Positions 1 to 7,638 are shown, counted from the first letter of the stretch. The stretch is 64,000 bases of DNA from Bacillota bacterium (GCA_023435745.1 JAEZMD010000026.1:186001-250000), one strand, 5' to 3'. Notes: a model not told the origin generated them from the letters alone. Made by a program: numbers and translations.

Positions 1-817
1 TACCGCATAGGGCGTATGTACCGGCTACCGAGGGTGTAAAACCGGCAGAAACACTTATGATCAGGCCAATCACCGCACCTGAGGCAGCCCCGACGCCCGC
101 GCCGGATTTATAGCTGAAAAATAGAAGCAGCAGCACACATAGAATATTTCTCAATGAAAACCCAAGTACATGAAACATTCCCATTCCGGAGAGCACGAGA
201 GCTGCCGTAATCGCAATACTTATAGCCTCTTCTCCATCGAGCAGCGCTTTCTTAACAGTTCCTGCCATAACAGGCATTGCAAAGCTAAAAATGAAGTATA
301 ACACAAACGCAATGAACGAACTGAATACGGACTTGAGAACATCATAGAGCAGAAAGCCCTTCAGAGCTGCAATCATAAGCTGCGGTACCAATATTGAAAC
401 GAACAGCACTACCGAAGCCTTTATATTGATCCTGGCGCCTTTATTCTTCAGCGGTGCGCTCAACACACTGAACAGGAGCATTCCCGCTGCATTGATATAG
501 ACCTGATCCGTAGAACCATTTACAGCAGCGCCTGCCAGTACCGCTGCCGCAATAAGGATTTTCAAAACCGCCGTCCCATCCAAAACGGCAAAAAACGCTG
601 TGCCCAGAGGCAGAAGTCCGCTTGAAATGCTGCTGTTTCCCAGCAGAAATGCTGAAATCAGAATAAGATAATTGTTTTTGTGGAGTACGGCCATTCTGAG
701 CAGTTCTGTAATGGATCCTGTTCTGCCGGTATTACCGGTTTTTCCGGTTTCTCCGGTTTTACCGGGTTTACCGGTCTTGCTTGTCCTTCCGACCGGTACT
801 GTAATTGTTTTCATCAT
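1..817 (-). CDS. spoIIE: Stage II sporulation protein E, N-terminal part (cut by window edge)
   Basis: SpoIIE is the membrane-bound PP2C phosphatase that dephosphorylates SpoIIAA and so releases sigma-F in the forespore; it also acts at the asymmetric septum. Only about 272 N-terminal codons are present; the phosphatase domain lies beyond position 1. From residue ~40 the protein is a run of hydrophobic helices ending in a Gly/Ala-rich segment (GAGVGAASGAVIGLI), typical of the SpoIIE multi-membrane domain. There are two adjacent ATGs (817, 814) behind a G-rich ribosome binding site at 824-829. The first ~36 residues are unusual: Gly-X-Thr repeats (separate entry). The upstream promoter has sporulation features. 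Identity is fairly sure from the membrane pattern and promoter, though the catalytic part is not visible. Confidence 0.82.
   Translation of the reverse strand, partial: MMKTITVPVGRTSKTGKPGKTGETGKTGNTGRTGSITELLRMAVLHKNNYLILISAFLLGNSSISSGLLPLGTAFFAVLDGTAVLKILIAAAVLAGAAVNGSTDQVYINAAGMLLFSVLSAPLKNKGARINIKASVVLFVSILVPQLMIAALKGFLLYDVLKSVFSSFIAFVLYFIFSFAMPVMAGTVKKALLDGEEAISIAITAALVLSGMGMFHVLGFSLRNILCVLLLLFFSYKSGAGVGAASGAVIGLIISVSAGFTPSVAGTYALCG
716..772 (-). repeat. 9-bp tandem repeat coding Gly-X-Thr triplets in SpoIIE
   Basis: Six consecutive Gly-X-Y triplets (GKP, GKT, GET, GKT, GNT, GRT, then G) occupy residues ~16-34 of the SpoIIE reading frame. At DNA level this is a degenerate 9-bp repeat built around CCGGT. 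The pattern resembles a short collagen-like stretch in front of the first membrane helix. Confidence 0.85.
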
Positions 818-839
818 TTGTATCCCCCCGCTATTACAG

Positions 840-872
840 ATTATAGCGGGAAAGAAATATAAATTTTGTCAA
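840..872 (-). promoter_or_regulatory. spoIIE promoter with 21-bp spacer and 0A-box-like -35
   Basis: On the minus strand TTGACA (867-872) and TATAAT (840-845) are both perfect hexamers but lie 21 bp apart rather than 17. The -35 is inside TTTGACA, one mismatch from a Spo0A box. B. subtilis spoIIE and spoIIG promoters are known for just this: sigma-A hexamers at abnormally long spacing with Spo0A~P bound at the -35. Activation by Spo0A~P is therefore inferred. Confidence 0.7.
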
Positions 873-934
873 ATCAGATGATGTCCCGGTAATAATTTTA
901 TGACAGTGATTTGCAAAATGCTGCACTAATCTGA

Positions 935-2299
935 CTACTTATTGTTTCTTCGCTGGTTGTTTTGCCCTCTGTGTTTCTCATCCTGTTCCTTTTTTTTGTT
1001 ATTCACCTGGTTGAGAATCTCATCCTTCAGCTCTTCTCGCTCCTTCTTCAGATCCTGCTCTTTTATCTTTCCTGTATTCCACTTGTTTTCCTGATTCTTT
1101 ATCTCTGACTTTTTACCGTTATCACCCTGATCCCAGGTTTCGGATTGATCTTTCTTTCTGTCCTGATTCCATAGATTGCTCTTATTTTTTGTTTCCCTGG
1201 AGTTGAACTGATTATTTTCCTTCTCTGCTTTTGCTTTCTCCTCTTCCTTTTTTCTCTCTGCCTCTTCCTTCCTCTTTGCGGCCTCTTCTGCTTTTCTTTC
1301 AGCCTCTTCTTTTTTCCTATCGGCCTCTTCTGCTTTCTTCCCGCTCTGCTCGCTGGTTTCTTCTTTTATAGAATCCTTTTCATTTTCATTCAGCTCTTCT
1401 GTCTTTTGCTTTACTGATTTCTCCTTTTGTTCCTCTGCCTGCTTTTCCTTATCCATCTTTTTATTGGCTGCCATTTCAAGCAGATCTTTTATTGCTGCTT
1501 TTTTAAGCACATCCAGCTCCGAATCCGATTTGCCCTCCATCGCATCCTCAATCAGTACCAGCTTACCCGGCGTAACGCCAAACCTTCTGGCATCATTACG
1601 CTGCTCAACACTGGTTTTTGCTACAAGTATTTCTGATTTGACATGATCCTTATCCAACTCCACTGCTACCGCATCAGTCAGTTCCTTTTCCAGGTCAACG
1701 GACTTCTTCACATTATTGCTGGATACTGTGACTAAAACCGCATTTGTAATTTGAGGAGCCTTTGGCTCGTCTGCTGCAGACACGTCAGGGGTTGTCTCAG
1801 GCTTGTCCTCAATCTCATCCGGCTCATCCGGCACAGACCGCGCCGGGACATTGTCAGCGAGAGCAGGCGCATTGCTCAGATAGCCCTTTTGTACAGCGGA
1901 ATTAAGCAACCGTGTGACCCCTGCGTCAACCTTTTCATTTTTCAGCTCGTTGTTGCTCAGCAGCTCTTCACCCTCTACGTTTAGAGCCTCCGCCCTTATT
2001 ATCCTGTCATACATATTCACTGTCAGTTCCACGCTGGGATTGATATCCACATGAACATAGCTATACGGCAATGTATAACTGTAAGCGCCAAATCCGACTC
2101 CAAGCGCCAAAAGCCCTGCCGCAGCCAGGGATGTGACCTTCATAACGCTTCTTGCTATTTTACCATTTTCGGCAGGTCGGCTAAGGTCGGTTTCTTTCCC
2201 GATTGCCATATCAGGGGATGCCTTCACTCTTTTGAACGATCCTGTCTGTGTCAGTACTACAGCGTATTTCCCGTTTATTTCTGCTACAATTCCTTTCAT
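935..2299 (-). CDS. rsgI: Anti-sigma-I factor RsgI family protein
   Basis: Membrane anti-sigma factor predicted to hold sigma-I inactive. Residues 2-45 form the RsgI N-terminal domain (MKGIVAEINGKYAVVLTQTG), a single membrane helix spans ~53-73, and residues ~78-200 carry the conserved extracytoplasmic domain with YVHVDINPSVEL. Residues ~285-454 are an extremely charged K/E/Q/N-rich, probably coiled-coil tail. RsgI proteins of cellulolytic clostridia often end in carbohydrate-binding or hydrolase modules; none is visible here, so the signal sensed is unknown. It starts 16 nt after the sigI stop with a strong G-rich ribosome binding site, so the two are co-transcribed. Confidence 0.9.
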   Translation of the reverse strand: MKGIVAEINGKYAVVLTQTGSFKRVKASPDMAIGKETDLSRPAENGKIARSVMKVTSLAAAGLLALGVGFGAYSYTLPYSYVHVDINPSVELTVNMYDRIIRAEALNVEGEELLSNNELKNEKVDAGVTRLLNSAVQKGYLSNAPALADNVPARSVPDEPDEIEDKPETTPDVSAADEPKAPQITNAVLVTVSSNNVKKSVDLEKELTDAVAVELDKDHVKSEILVAKTSVEQRNDARRFGVTPGKLVLIEDAMEGKSDSELDVLKKAAIKDLLEMAANKKMDKEKQAEEQKEKSVKQKTEELNENEKDSIKEETSEQSGKKAEEADRKKEEAERKAEEAAKRKEEAERKKEEEKAKAEKENNQFNSRETKNKSNLWNQDRKKDQSETWDQGDNGKKSEIKNQENKWNTGKIKEQDLKKEREELKDEILNQVNNKKKEQDEKHRGQNNQRRNNK

Positions 2300-2315
2300 T
2301 GCTCCGGCCCCCCTT

Positions 2316-3014
2316 CTACAGCTTTATGTAATCTCTTATATACTCGTAATCTCCTGTTACTATAACAACTATTGCTATAATATACTTTCGAAAGCGTTCA
2401 ATCAATTTTCGGGGTAACCCGGATAGTTTTTCCAACTCCATGATCGGAAGGTATTTTTTAACCAGCACCTGCTGCAGAAGATCCGGTCTTGATAAAATAA
2501 TTGCAGCAAGCTCATCGCATTCCTCACGCTTTTTCTGATGCTTTGGCGATGCACGGGACAGATCCTTATAGGTTATGTTCCATGCAGCTAGCTCTTTCCC
2601 AAGTTCCGCCAATTCCAGCCTTCTATGCTCCGACAATTCCCGATCCGAATAATTCTGGACCGCTTCCTTATAGCTCAGATCAAACTCCTCATTCCGATCC
2701 TCTGCATAAACATTCAAGGACATCACATTCTTATGACGCATTTCCGTGCGATAGTAATCGATCAGTCTTCGTTTAATGACATTTCTGGAGAAAGAAAAGA
2801 AATTACCCTTGGATTGCTCAAAAGAACGAATTGCCTCAACAAATGCGATCATTGCGATGCTAAGTTCATCATCAGACCCATATGTCATATACCTTCCGGA
2901 CACTTTCTGAGCGCAGGCAGCTATAAAAGGCTTGTATTCTTCTACAAACCTGTTTATCTCATCGACGTTATCTCTGATGTCTTCAATTCTTTCATTGACA
3001 GCCGTTAACTGCAT
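2316..3014 (-). CDS. sigI: RNA polymerase sigma factor SigI
   Basis: Alternative sigma-70 family factor of the SigI group, 232 aa, the usual length. The N-terminal half has the SigI region 2 pattern (YMTYGSDDELSIAMIAFVEA, SFSRNVIKRRLIDYYR). The C-terminal half has the SigI-specific domain ending in a helix-turn-helix near LEKLSGLPRKLIERFRKY. The start follows an AGGAGG ribosome binding site. It is the first gene of sigI-rsgI. The leader holds a small hairpin (3056-3075), and about 210 nt upstream lies a minus-strand copy of the local promoter motif (3225-3253), suggesting control by a second alternative sigma factor. Confidence 0.92.
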   Translation of the reverse strand: MQLTAVNERIEDIRDNVDEINRFVEEYKPFIAACAQKVSGRYMTYGSDDELSIAMIAFVEAIRSFEQSKGNFFSFSRNVIKRRLIDYYRTEMRHKNVMSLNVYAEDRNEEFDLSYKEAVQNYSDRELSEHRRLELAELGKELAAWNITYKDLSRASPKHQKKREECDELAAIILSRPDLLQQVLVKKYLPIMELEKLSGLPRKLIERFRKYIIAIVVIVTGDYEYIRDYIKL

Positions 3015-3055
3015 TTGTCCTCCTATGTCCCAAAACCGGCGAAAAATATTGCGTG

Positions 3056-3075
3056 GGATGCATTCTCTTGCATCC
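3056..3075 (-). promoter_or_regulatory. Small hairpin in the sigI leader
   Basis: GGATGCA and TGCATCC form a perfect 7-bp stem with a 6-nt loop, 42 nt before the sigI start codon. No T-run follows, so it is not a terminator. Its role is unknown. Confidence 0.4.
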
Positions 3076-3224
3076 TGACAAAATTATATCACACCATTAT
3101 TGAGATCATATTACGGAATGCATTTATTAAGCAAACTGTAATATTTTTGAAAAGGGATTGAAATATAACAGTCTCATCGTACATGTGCTTCTCACTAAAC
3201 ATGTAATAAAATCCCATCTAAATA

Positions 3225-3253
3225 TAAAGACAACCAAATAGACAAATTGCAAC
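3225..3253 (-). promoter_or_regulatory. Regulon promoter motif, copy 1 (toward sigI)
   Basis: On the minus strand GTTGCA (3248-3253), 16 bp, GTCTTTA (3225-3231). It points at sigI, whose start codon is ~210 nt downstream. It is back to back with the plus-strand copy at 3289-3317, so the two form a divergent pair. Confidence 0.6.
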
Positions 3254-3288
3254 AAAATTTACAAATAAGTTAAAGCTACAATTTTGAT

Positions 3289-3317
3289 GTTGCAATATGT
3301 CCAAAGGGTTGTCTTAT
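3289..3317 (+). promoter_or_regulatory. Regulon promoter motif, copy 2
   Basis: GTTGCA (3289-3294), 16 bp, GTCTTAT (3311-3317). The transcript would meet a terminator-like hairpin at 3377-3424 before reaching the sigma gene at 3522, so this promoter may make a short RNA or an attenuated leader. Confidence 0.55.
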
Positions 3318-3376
3318 CTTTATAGAAGGAAAAATTTGTAACTAATGTCAATTGAATTTCTTAATGAAAAAAAGTT

Positions 3377-3424
3377 AAAGCAGGGATTATGACTAATGGC
3401 CGCAATCACCTGCTTTGTTTTTAG
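3377..3424 (+). terminator. Terminator-like hairpin in the leader of the sigma gene
   Basis: AAAGCAGG (3377-3384) pairs perfectly with CCTGCTTT (3409-3416) and is followed by GTTTTTAG. It separates promoter copy 2 from the promoter directly in front of the sigma gene. It could end a ~100-nt RNA or act as an attenuator. The 24-nt loop makes it weaker than a textbook terminator. Confidence 0.5.
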
Positions 3425-3470
3425 TAAGGTGGATAAGCATGCTGAAAAATAAATTTTTTAACCTTTAACG

Positions 3471-3499
3471 TTTACAAATGCTGGTATCCCCTCTCTTTA
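3471..3499 (+). promoter_or_regulatory. Regulon promoter motif, copy 3 (sigma gene promoter)
   Basis: TTTACA (3471-3476), 16 bp, CTCTTTA (3493-3499), ending 22 nt before the ATG of the sigma gene. TTTACA is the -35 hexamer known for the TcdR/BotR/TetR/UviA sigma group, which suggests the factor activates its own gene. Confidence 0.6.
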
Positions 3500-3521
3500 A
3501 TATTTGAAGGGTGGGATGCTT

Positions 3522-4082
3522 ATGATTAGCAATTTAATAGCAGAATCGCAGAAAGACAATATTGATGCTACCTTACTCATGATTGAAAAATTTAATCCTT
3601 TACTCAAAAAATATGCGTATAAACTTCGCTATGAAGATGCTTATAATGACCTTCTTGTTGATTTTATTGAATTGATTCACAATATTAACCTTGACCATAT
3701 TCACGATAAAAGTGAAGGAAAAATGGTGTCCTACATATATAAATCTATAAATAGCAGTTTTATAAAAAGGTTAATGGCCTTAAAAAGACTTCATAGCTGC
3801 ATCCTTTATTCGGAATTAAGTGAAAATCAATTGTATTATGTAAGTGTTTTATCAGCCACAAATGATGAATACTTCATGCATGAATTACCGGGTATTTCTT
3901 TATTTTTAACCAAAACGGAATATTTGATAGTAAAAATGATTTATTGCTCCGGCTACACAGTAGTAGAGACCGCTTTTGTTTTTGGCATTTCCAGGCAAGC
4001 TGTAAACCAGATGAAAAAGAGAGCTTTGCGAAAATTAGAGACCGTGTTTTCGGACAAGCAAGCTAAGGAGGCGAAGACATGA
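3522..4082 (+). CDS. TcdR/UviA-like sigma factor
   Basis: Small sigma-70 family protein of 186 aa, close in length to TcdR, BotR and UviA (about 180 aa). The N-terminal half matches sigma region 2 in pattern (FNPLLKKYAYKLRYEDAYND, then LVDFIELIHNI). The C-terminal half has a region 4 helix-turn-helix (TVVETAFVFGISRQAVNQMK). No region 1 or 3 is visible. The start at 3522 follows GAAGGGTGGG; an in-frame TTG at 3504 would lie before that site. It overlaps the holin gene by 4 nt (ATGA), so the two are coupled. Because toxin and bacteriocin loci pair such sigma factors with a holin, I infer that it drives the surrounding regulon. It could instead be a prophage late-gene sigma factor. Confidence 0.75.
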   Translation: MISNLIAESQKDNIDATLLMIEKFNPLLKKYAYKLRYEDAYNDLLVDFIELIHNINLDHIHDKSEGKMVSYIYKSINSSFIKRLMALKRLHSCILYSELSENQLYYVSVLSATNDEYFMHELPGISLFLTKTEYLIVKMIYCSGYTVVETAFVFGISRQAVNQMKKRALRKLETVFSDKQAKEAKT

Positions 4083-4492
4083 ACTCAATAATAAATAATT
4101 GCAAAGCAATATGCGCGCTTATAGGCGGCGTATTAGGATGGTTTTTAGGTGGTTTTGATACTCTTATTTATGCTCTGATAGCATTCGTTTCAATCGATTA
4201 CATAACCGGAGTTTGGCTGGCTATTCTGGAGAAAAATGTCTCAAGCGATATAGGCTTTAAAGGCATAAGCAAGAAAGTGATGATATTCGTTTTGGTTGCT
4301 TTGGGAAACATTATAGATCAATTGGTTATCGGTAGTGGCAGCACACTCAGATGTATGCTGATTATGTTCTACCTATCCAACGAGGGCATCAGTATCATAG
4401 AAAACGCAGGAAAAATGGGGCTTCCGCTCCCTCAGAAGCTCAAAGAAGCACTTCAAAAGTTAGGTAACAGTGACGCTGATAAAAGACAGTAG
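4079..4492 (+). CDS. Phage holin family protein (TcdE/UtxA type)
   Basis: 137-aa membrane protein with three or four hydrophobic segments (~12-30, ~33-50, ~68-88, ~92-110) and a charged C-terminus. The motif FVSIDYITGVWLA followed by GFKGISKKV is characteristic of the clostridial toxin-secretion/phage lysis holin family. Holins of this family form membrane lesions that release endolysin, toxin or bacteriocin. It overlaps the sigma gene by 4 nt; the amidase lies 357 nt downstream under its own motif promoter. No other phage genes are nearby, which favours a domesticated lysis or secretion module over a prophage. Confidence 0.88.
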   Translation: MNSIINNCKAICALIGGVLGWFLGGFDTLIYALIAFVSIDYITGVWLAILEKNVSSDIGFKGISKKVMIFVLVALGNIIDQLVIGSGSTLRCMLIMFYLSNEGISIIENAGKMGLPLPQKLKEALQKLGNSDADKRQ

Positions 4493-4665
4493 CTAAATTG
4501 ACGTTTATGTGCAACATGTTTCCCTTCCAGCGGTTGCTTTTTGAGATATCATAATTTTAGTATTTCCGATTTTAAAGTAATTCATAAAGCCGGTTACCCA
4601 TATTGAGCCGTTTTATACTCAAACCCTATATTTATTCCCATAAGCATAAAAAATTTTAATTTAGG

Positions 4666-4695
4666 TTTACACCTCGCTTTAATCTTTTCTCTTTA
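4666..4695 (+). promoter_or_regulatory. Regulon promoter motif, copy 4 (amidase promoter)
   Basis: TTTACA (4666-4671), 17 bp, CTCTTTA (4689-4695), about 155 nt before the amidase ATG. It lies in the 357-nt holin-amidase spacer. The rest of that spacer shows only a short palindrome (GGCAAGCCGCTTGCC, 4793-4807) and the AAGGAG ribosome binding site at ~4840. Confidence 0.55.
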
Positions 4696-4849
4696 TATGT
4701 CAGACTTGCAAGTTAAAAATTCCGGAAAGGTGTGAGTGGTATGTGAAGAAGCTTTTATCAAATGATTACACTGGGCAAACAATAAAATTTTGGCAAGCCG
4801 CTTGCCGGAAACAGCGGTAACCGTTATAAATACGGACTAAGGAGAAAAT

Positions 4850-5350
4850 ATGAAAATCTATGTATCACCCTCAAGTCAAACTGCAAATGTCGGCGTAGGT
4901 ACTTATGGAACAGAAGCGGACAGAATGCAGGCACTTTCTGATCTGCTTGTTCCATTACTGGAGGATGAAGGACACACAGTTTACGGTGGAGACAATTCAC
5001 TGACTTTGAACCAGAGAATTGCTGCGTCCAACAATGCTAATGTTGATCTTCATATCGGTTTGCACTCAAATGCCGGAGGGGGAAGCGGACCAGAAACCTG
5101 GTATTATACTTCCTCAACAAATGGGAAAAAACTGGCTCAGAAAATTCTCACAGAATTAAAGGCCATATCTGGCGCAGCAACCGGAAGAACAATCGAGCCG
5201 AGTACCAGCTTCATTGAACTATCCCAAACATCTGCAGTTGCAACAATTGTTGAAGTAGCCTTTCATGATAATCAGACAGACGTAGATTGGATGCTCTCCC
5301 ATTGGTCTGATATTGCCCAGGCTATCTGTGATGGAATTGGGGAGTATTAA
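4850..5350 (+). CDS. N-acetylmuramoyl-L-alanine amidase (Amidase_3 family), no signal peptide
   Basis: 166-aa single-domain peptidoglycan amidase that would cut the bond between N-acetylmuramic acid and L-alanine. It matches the clostridial endolysin subgroup beginning with SPSSQ..NVGVG.YGTEADRM. The Glu in GTEADRM, the His in LHIGLHSNA and the catalytic Glu in IVEVAFHDN are visible. The first zinc His of classical Amidase_3 (DPGHGG) is replaced by the SPSSQ segment, as in that subgroup. There is no signal peptide or wall-binding domain, so export must depend on lysis or the neighbouring holin. It has a clear AAGGAG ribosome binding site and its own regulon promoter. Confidence 0.9.
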   Translation: MKIYVSPSSQTANVGVGTYGTEADRMQALSDLLVPLLEDEGHTVYGGDNSLTLNQRIAASNNANVDLHIGLHSNAGGGSGPETWYYTSSTNGKKLAQKILTELKAISGAATGRTIEPSTSFIELSQTSAVATIVEVAFHDNQTDVDWMLSHWSDIAQAICDGIGEY

Positions 5351-5398
5351 GAATTATATACCATCTAAACTGTTCCATAAATCACATAATGTGAATTT

Positions 5399-5437
5399 CA
5401 TACAAAGCAGAGGCTATATTTCACTCTGCTTTGTATG
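5399..5437. terminator. Bidirectional terminator hairpin
   Basis: CATACAAAGCAGAG (5399-5412) and CTCTGCTTTGTATG (5424-5437) form a perfect 14-bp stem with an 11-nt loop between the convergent amidase and lipoprotein genes. T-runs are poor on both sides, so termination may be partial. Confidence 0.6.
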
Positions 5438-5498
5438 AATGTTTCTTACAACTTAATTCAAATAATCCACACACTGCCTTAATTGGTTTATAACCGAA

Positions 5499-6050
5499 TT
5501 ACTTTTCTAGTCCATATGATTCGATTTTCCACTGGTCATTTACCCTTTTCATACTAAACTGTAGATACGTATAGCTATCTTCACTATCTAGTTTGAACTC
5601 ATATTGAGCGGAAACAGAATCTTTCTTAATGTCTTTAAAATCGAGTTTTATTATCATGAATTCAACATTGGTAAAGCTATAGTTCTGGTTGTGCTGATGA
5701 AAATCTTTGTCCGGGTCTATGAGATAACCTTTTATGACTCTTTCATTATTTTCAAAAAACGCTTTTGCAAATTTGTATGCAGTAATCTGAAATGAATGTC
5801 CTTCGCTGCTGTCCAGAAATTCTTGTTTGCTATGATATATAGCATTTTGATTTGCCTCGTTTTCAATTCCTGCACTCGAAGCATTTGGGGCAGTGATACT
5901 TTCATCCTTTGTACCTGAATTAACCGGACTTGTACTTGTAGGCTTGATTGTAGTAGTAACTGGATTAGAACTACTATTAATACTGGACGAGCATCCTGCA
6001 AAAGCAAGCAGTACAATGAAGCTTAAGCATAAAAGAAATGAGTTTTTCAT
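5499..6050 (-). CDS. Lipoprotein of unknown function, NTF2-like C-terminus suspected
   Basis: 183-aa predicted lipoprotein. It has a signal peptide of ~19 residues with lipobox AFAGC (Cys20), a Ser/Thr/Asn/Pro-rich linker to ~70, then a compact alpha+beta domain of ~110 residues ending FSMKRVNDQWKIESYGLEK. The pattern of helix, 'IKGYLIDP', strand pairs and final W-K-I-E is like NTF2-fold lipoproteins of the DUF4878 kind, but I cannot assign a family. It is preceded by a copy of the regulon promoter motif ~125 nt upstream, so it may be made together with the sigma-holin-amidase genes. A scar of a deleted paralogue lies at 7535-7577. Confidence 0.75.
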   Translation of the reverse strand: MKNSFLLCLSFIVLLAFAGCSSSINSSSNPVTTTIKPTSTSPVNSGTKDESITAPNASSAGIENEANQNAIYHSKQEFLDSSEGHSFQITAYKFAKAFFENNERVIKGYLIDPDKDFHQHNQNYSFTNVEFMIIKLDFKDIKKDSVSAQYEFKLDSEDSYTYLQFSMKRVNDQWKIESYGLEK

Positions 6051-6178
6051 TTTGTAGATATCCTCCCAACATATTATTAATATTTTGATCTATTATTTTG
6101 TCTTCTTGTTCCCTGTATATTTATTCACAGTATATTGGCAAAACAATTACAAAAAATATTTTGACACCACCCATATTA

Positions 6179-6207
6179 CAAAGACAACTAAGTAAATAAT
6201 ATGCAAC
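6179..6207 (-). promoter_or_regulatory. Regulon promoter motif, copy 5 (183-aa lipoprotein)
   Basis: On the minus strand GTTGCA (6202-6207), 16 bp, GTCTTTG (6179-6185). The gene start is ~125 nt downstream. The flanking sequence is similar to copy 6, showing that the two promoters arose by duplication. Confidence 0.6.
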
Positions 6208-7486
6208 TTAAAAATAAAAATATTTTTCGACTAATCCTTTTTAAAGGCATATCCTTAAAAATAAATATCGACTCACGGAAATCAGAGGTCAGGGCTAATT
6301 CATAAAGATCAGGAGTGTCCCCTCCTCCAATTGATATTCCAGAATTATCATAATATGTTGTTACATACGTATTTTCCATATTGTCACACTTGGAATGGCG
6401 TGTGTAATCAACAGTAACGCAAGCGCGCTCGTTGTAGGAGCCTATATCCATAATTTTTATACCCTCATCATCTTCAAAAAAGATCCTAATGAAAATTCCC
6501 ACATCATAATACTGTTCAAACGAATCCGTGAATTTACTAAGCACATTGATGTTTTGTATTAATCCTTGTTCTATTACAAGACAGCCATCCTTAGCGGCAT
6601 CTTCTTTTGAATATGCAGATGGTAATTCTTCAAGGGGCGTATGTCCGAAATATAACGCAATTTGCTTAGGGTCATAAGGGAAATATATAAATTCAAATAC
6701 CTTTTTATCTCCAATAAATACCTCATGCAGACCGGTTTCAGCATCGTACGTAGAAGATAACTTTCCTGTGATATCGTTTTTGTCATCAGACAGATACTTC
6801 CATACGGCTTGCCTGCCCACCACAGATAGAAGATAACGTCCGGCCTTTTGATAACGGCTTTTATCAAGAATATCTTTTGAAAAGTCCAGATCAAATGTCT
6901 GAATTGTCAACGCAGCATCTTTACTTTTGTTTATCCTCCCGGTAAATTCATACCACGCTTGATAATTTATAGCGATACCGCCTCCCGTTACCGTAAAGTT
7001 GCCATCCTTAAAATTATTCAAAAGCCACTGAGGTGGTAATTGCAGATAATTGGGAGGAAAATCGGGGAAAGGTCGGGTCGGAGGAATATGCGTTACATCC
7101 TGGACCGGTTTCACAGATGATATGGGAGTTAACTGGGATTGGGAGGGGCTAGTGACATCGTTTTCATCAACAATAAAATGTGGTACGGAGGAAGTATCCT
7201 GAGTAGATGGTACAGGCGATAAAGAGGATCGGTGCGGTTCAATGCTATCGCTTTTGCCAACAATGTGCGATGGCGTGGTAGAGGAACTCTGCGTGGACGT
7301 GGAACATGATGATAGAAAAATAAGCAGTACTCCCAGACAAAATATGAGCATGTACGAACCAATACGGCTTAACCGGCCGGTATACGGTACACAATTATGA
7401 GTAAAAGTCTTTTGTTTGGCGGATTGGTTTTTATTAAGCAATGAGCAGAAACTCAGAACCATATTGGTAGTTCTTATCTTACTCAT
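6188..7486 (-). CDS. Predicted lipoprotein, possible DUF4362 domain
   Basis: 432 aa from the ATG at 7486, which follows GAGGAG by 12 nt; an upstream in-frame ATG (7570) runs into the scar of a deleted gene and has no ribosome binding site. A hydrophobic segment ends in the lipobox LSSC about 60 residues in, so the N-region is unusually long; a start at 7351 would give a normal lipoprotein signal but lacks a ribosome binding site. A Ser/Pro/Thr-rich linker follows. Two globular parts come next: one centred on WLLNNFKDGNFTVTGGGI, and a C-terminal part (YSKEDAAKDGCLVI...NINVLSKF...IRIFFEDDEGIKIMDI) resembling DUF4362. The final ~15 residues are hydrophobic. Function unknown; expression probably from promoter copy 6. 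Confidence 0.65.
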   Translation of the reverse strand: MSKIRTTNMVLSFCSLLNKNQSAKQKTFTHNCVPYTGRLSRIGSYMLIFCLGVLLIFLSSCSTSTQSSSTTPSHIVGKSDSIEPHRSSLSPVPSTQDTSSVPHFIVDENDVTSPSQSQLTPISSVKPVQDVTHIPPTRPFPDFPPNYLQLPPQWLLNNFKDGNFTVTGGGIAINYQAWYEFTGRINKSKDAALTIQTFDLDFSKDILDKSRYQKAGRYLLSVVGRQAVWKYLSDDKNDITGKLSSTYDAETGLHEVFIGDKKVFEFIYFPYDPKQIALYFGHTPLEELPSAYSKEDAAKDGCLVIEQGLIQNINVLSKFTDSFEQYYDVGIFIRIFFEDDEGIKIMDIGSYNERACVTVDYTRHSKCDNMENTYVTTYYDNSGISIGGGDTPDLYELALTSDFRESIFIFKDMPLKRISRKIFLFLSCILFT

Positions 7487-7534
7487 AAAGCCATCACACT
7501 CCTCATTAAACAATTTATTTAATATAATATTAGT

Positions 7535-7577
7535 TAATAACCGAATTGCTTTCGAGTCCCTATGACCCAATTTTCCA
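7535..7577 (-). pseudogene. Scar of a deleted paralogue of the 183-aa lipoprotein
   Basis: These 43 bp align with the 3' end of the lipoprotein gene at 5487-5531. Read on the minus strand they code WKIGS-stop-GLES where the intact gene codes WKIESYGLEK. The duplicated promoter (copy 6) and ~30 bp of leader lie directly upstream, so the body of the gene was lost by internal deletion while its ends stayed. Confidence 0.6.
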
Positions 7578-7609
7578 TTTTGTAAAATATTTTAACACCT
7601 TCCATATAA

Positions 7610-7638
7610 TAAAAACAACTAAGTATCTGAAACGCAAC
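7610..7638 (-). promoter_or_regulatory. Regulon promoter motif, copy 6 (diverged)
   Basis: On the minus strand GTTGCG (7633-7638), 16 bp, GTTTTTA (7610-7616). It is upstream of the 432-aa lipoprotein, behind the deleted-gene scar. One mismatch in each half relative to the other copies suggests a weaker or decaying site. Confidence 0.5.

Noticed and set aside
672..881. Plus-strand frames with VLPVLPVFPV-type repeats
   Set aside because: They are the antisense of the Gly-X-Thr repeat in SpoIIE; no ribosome binding site and the minus frame explains the region.
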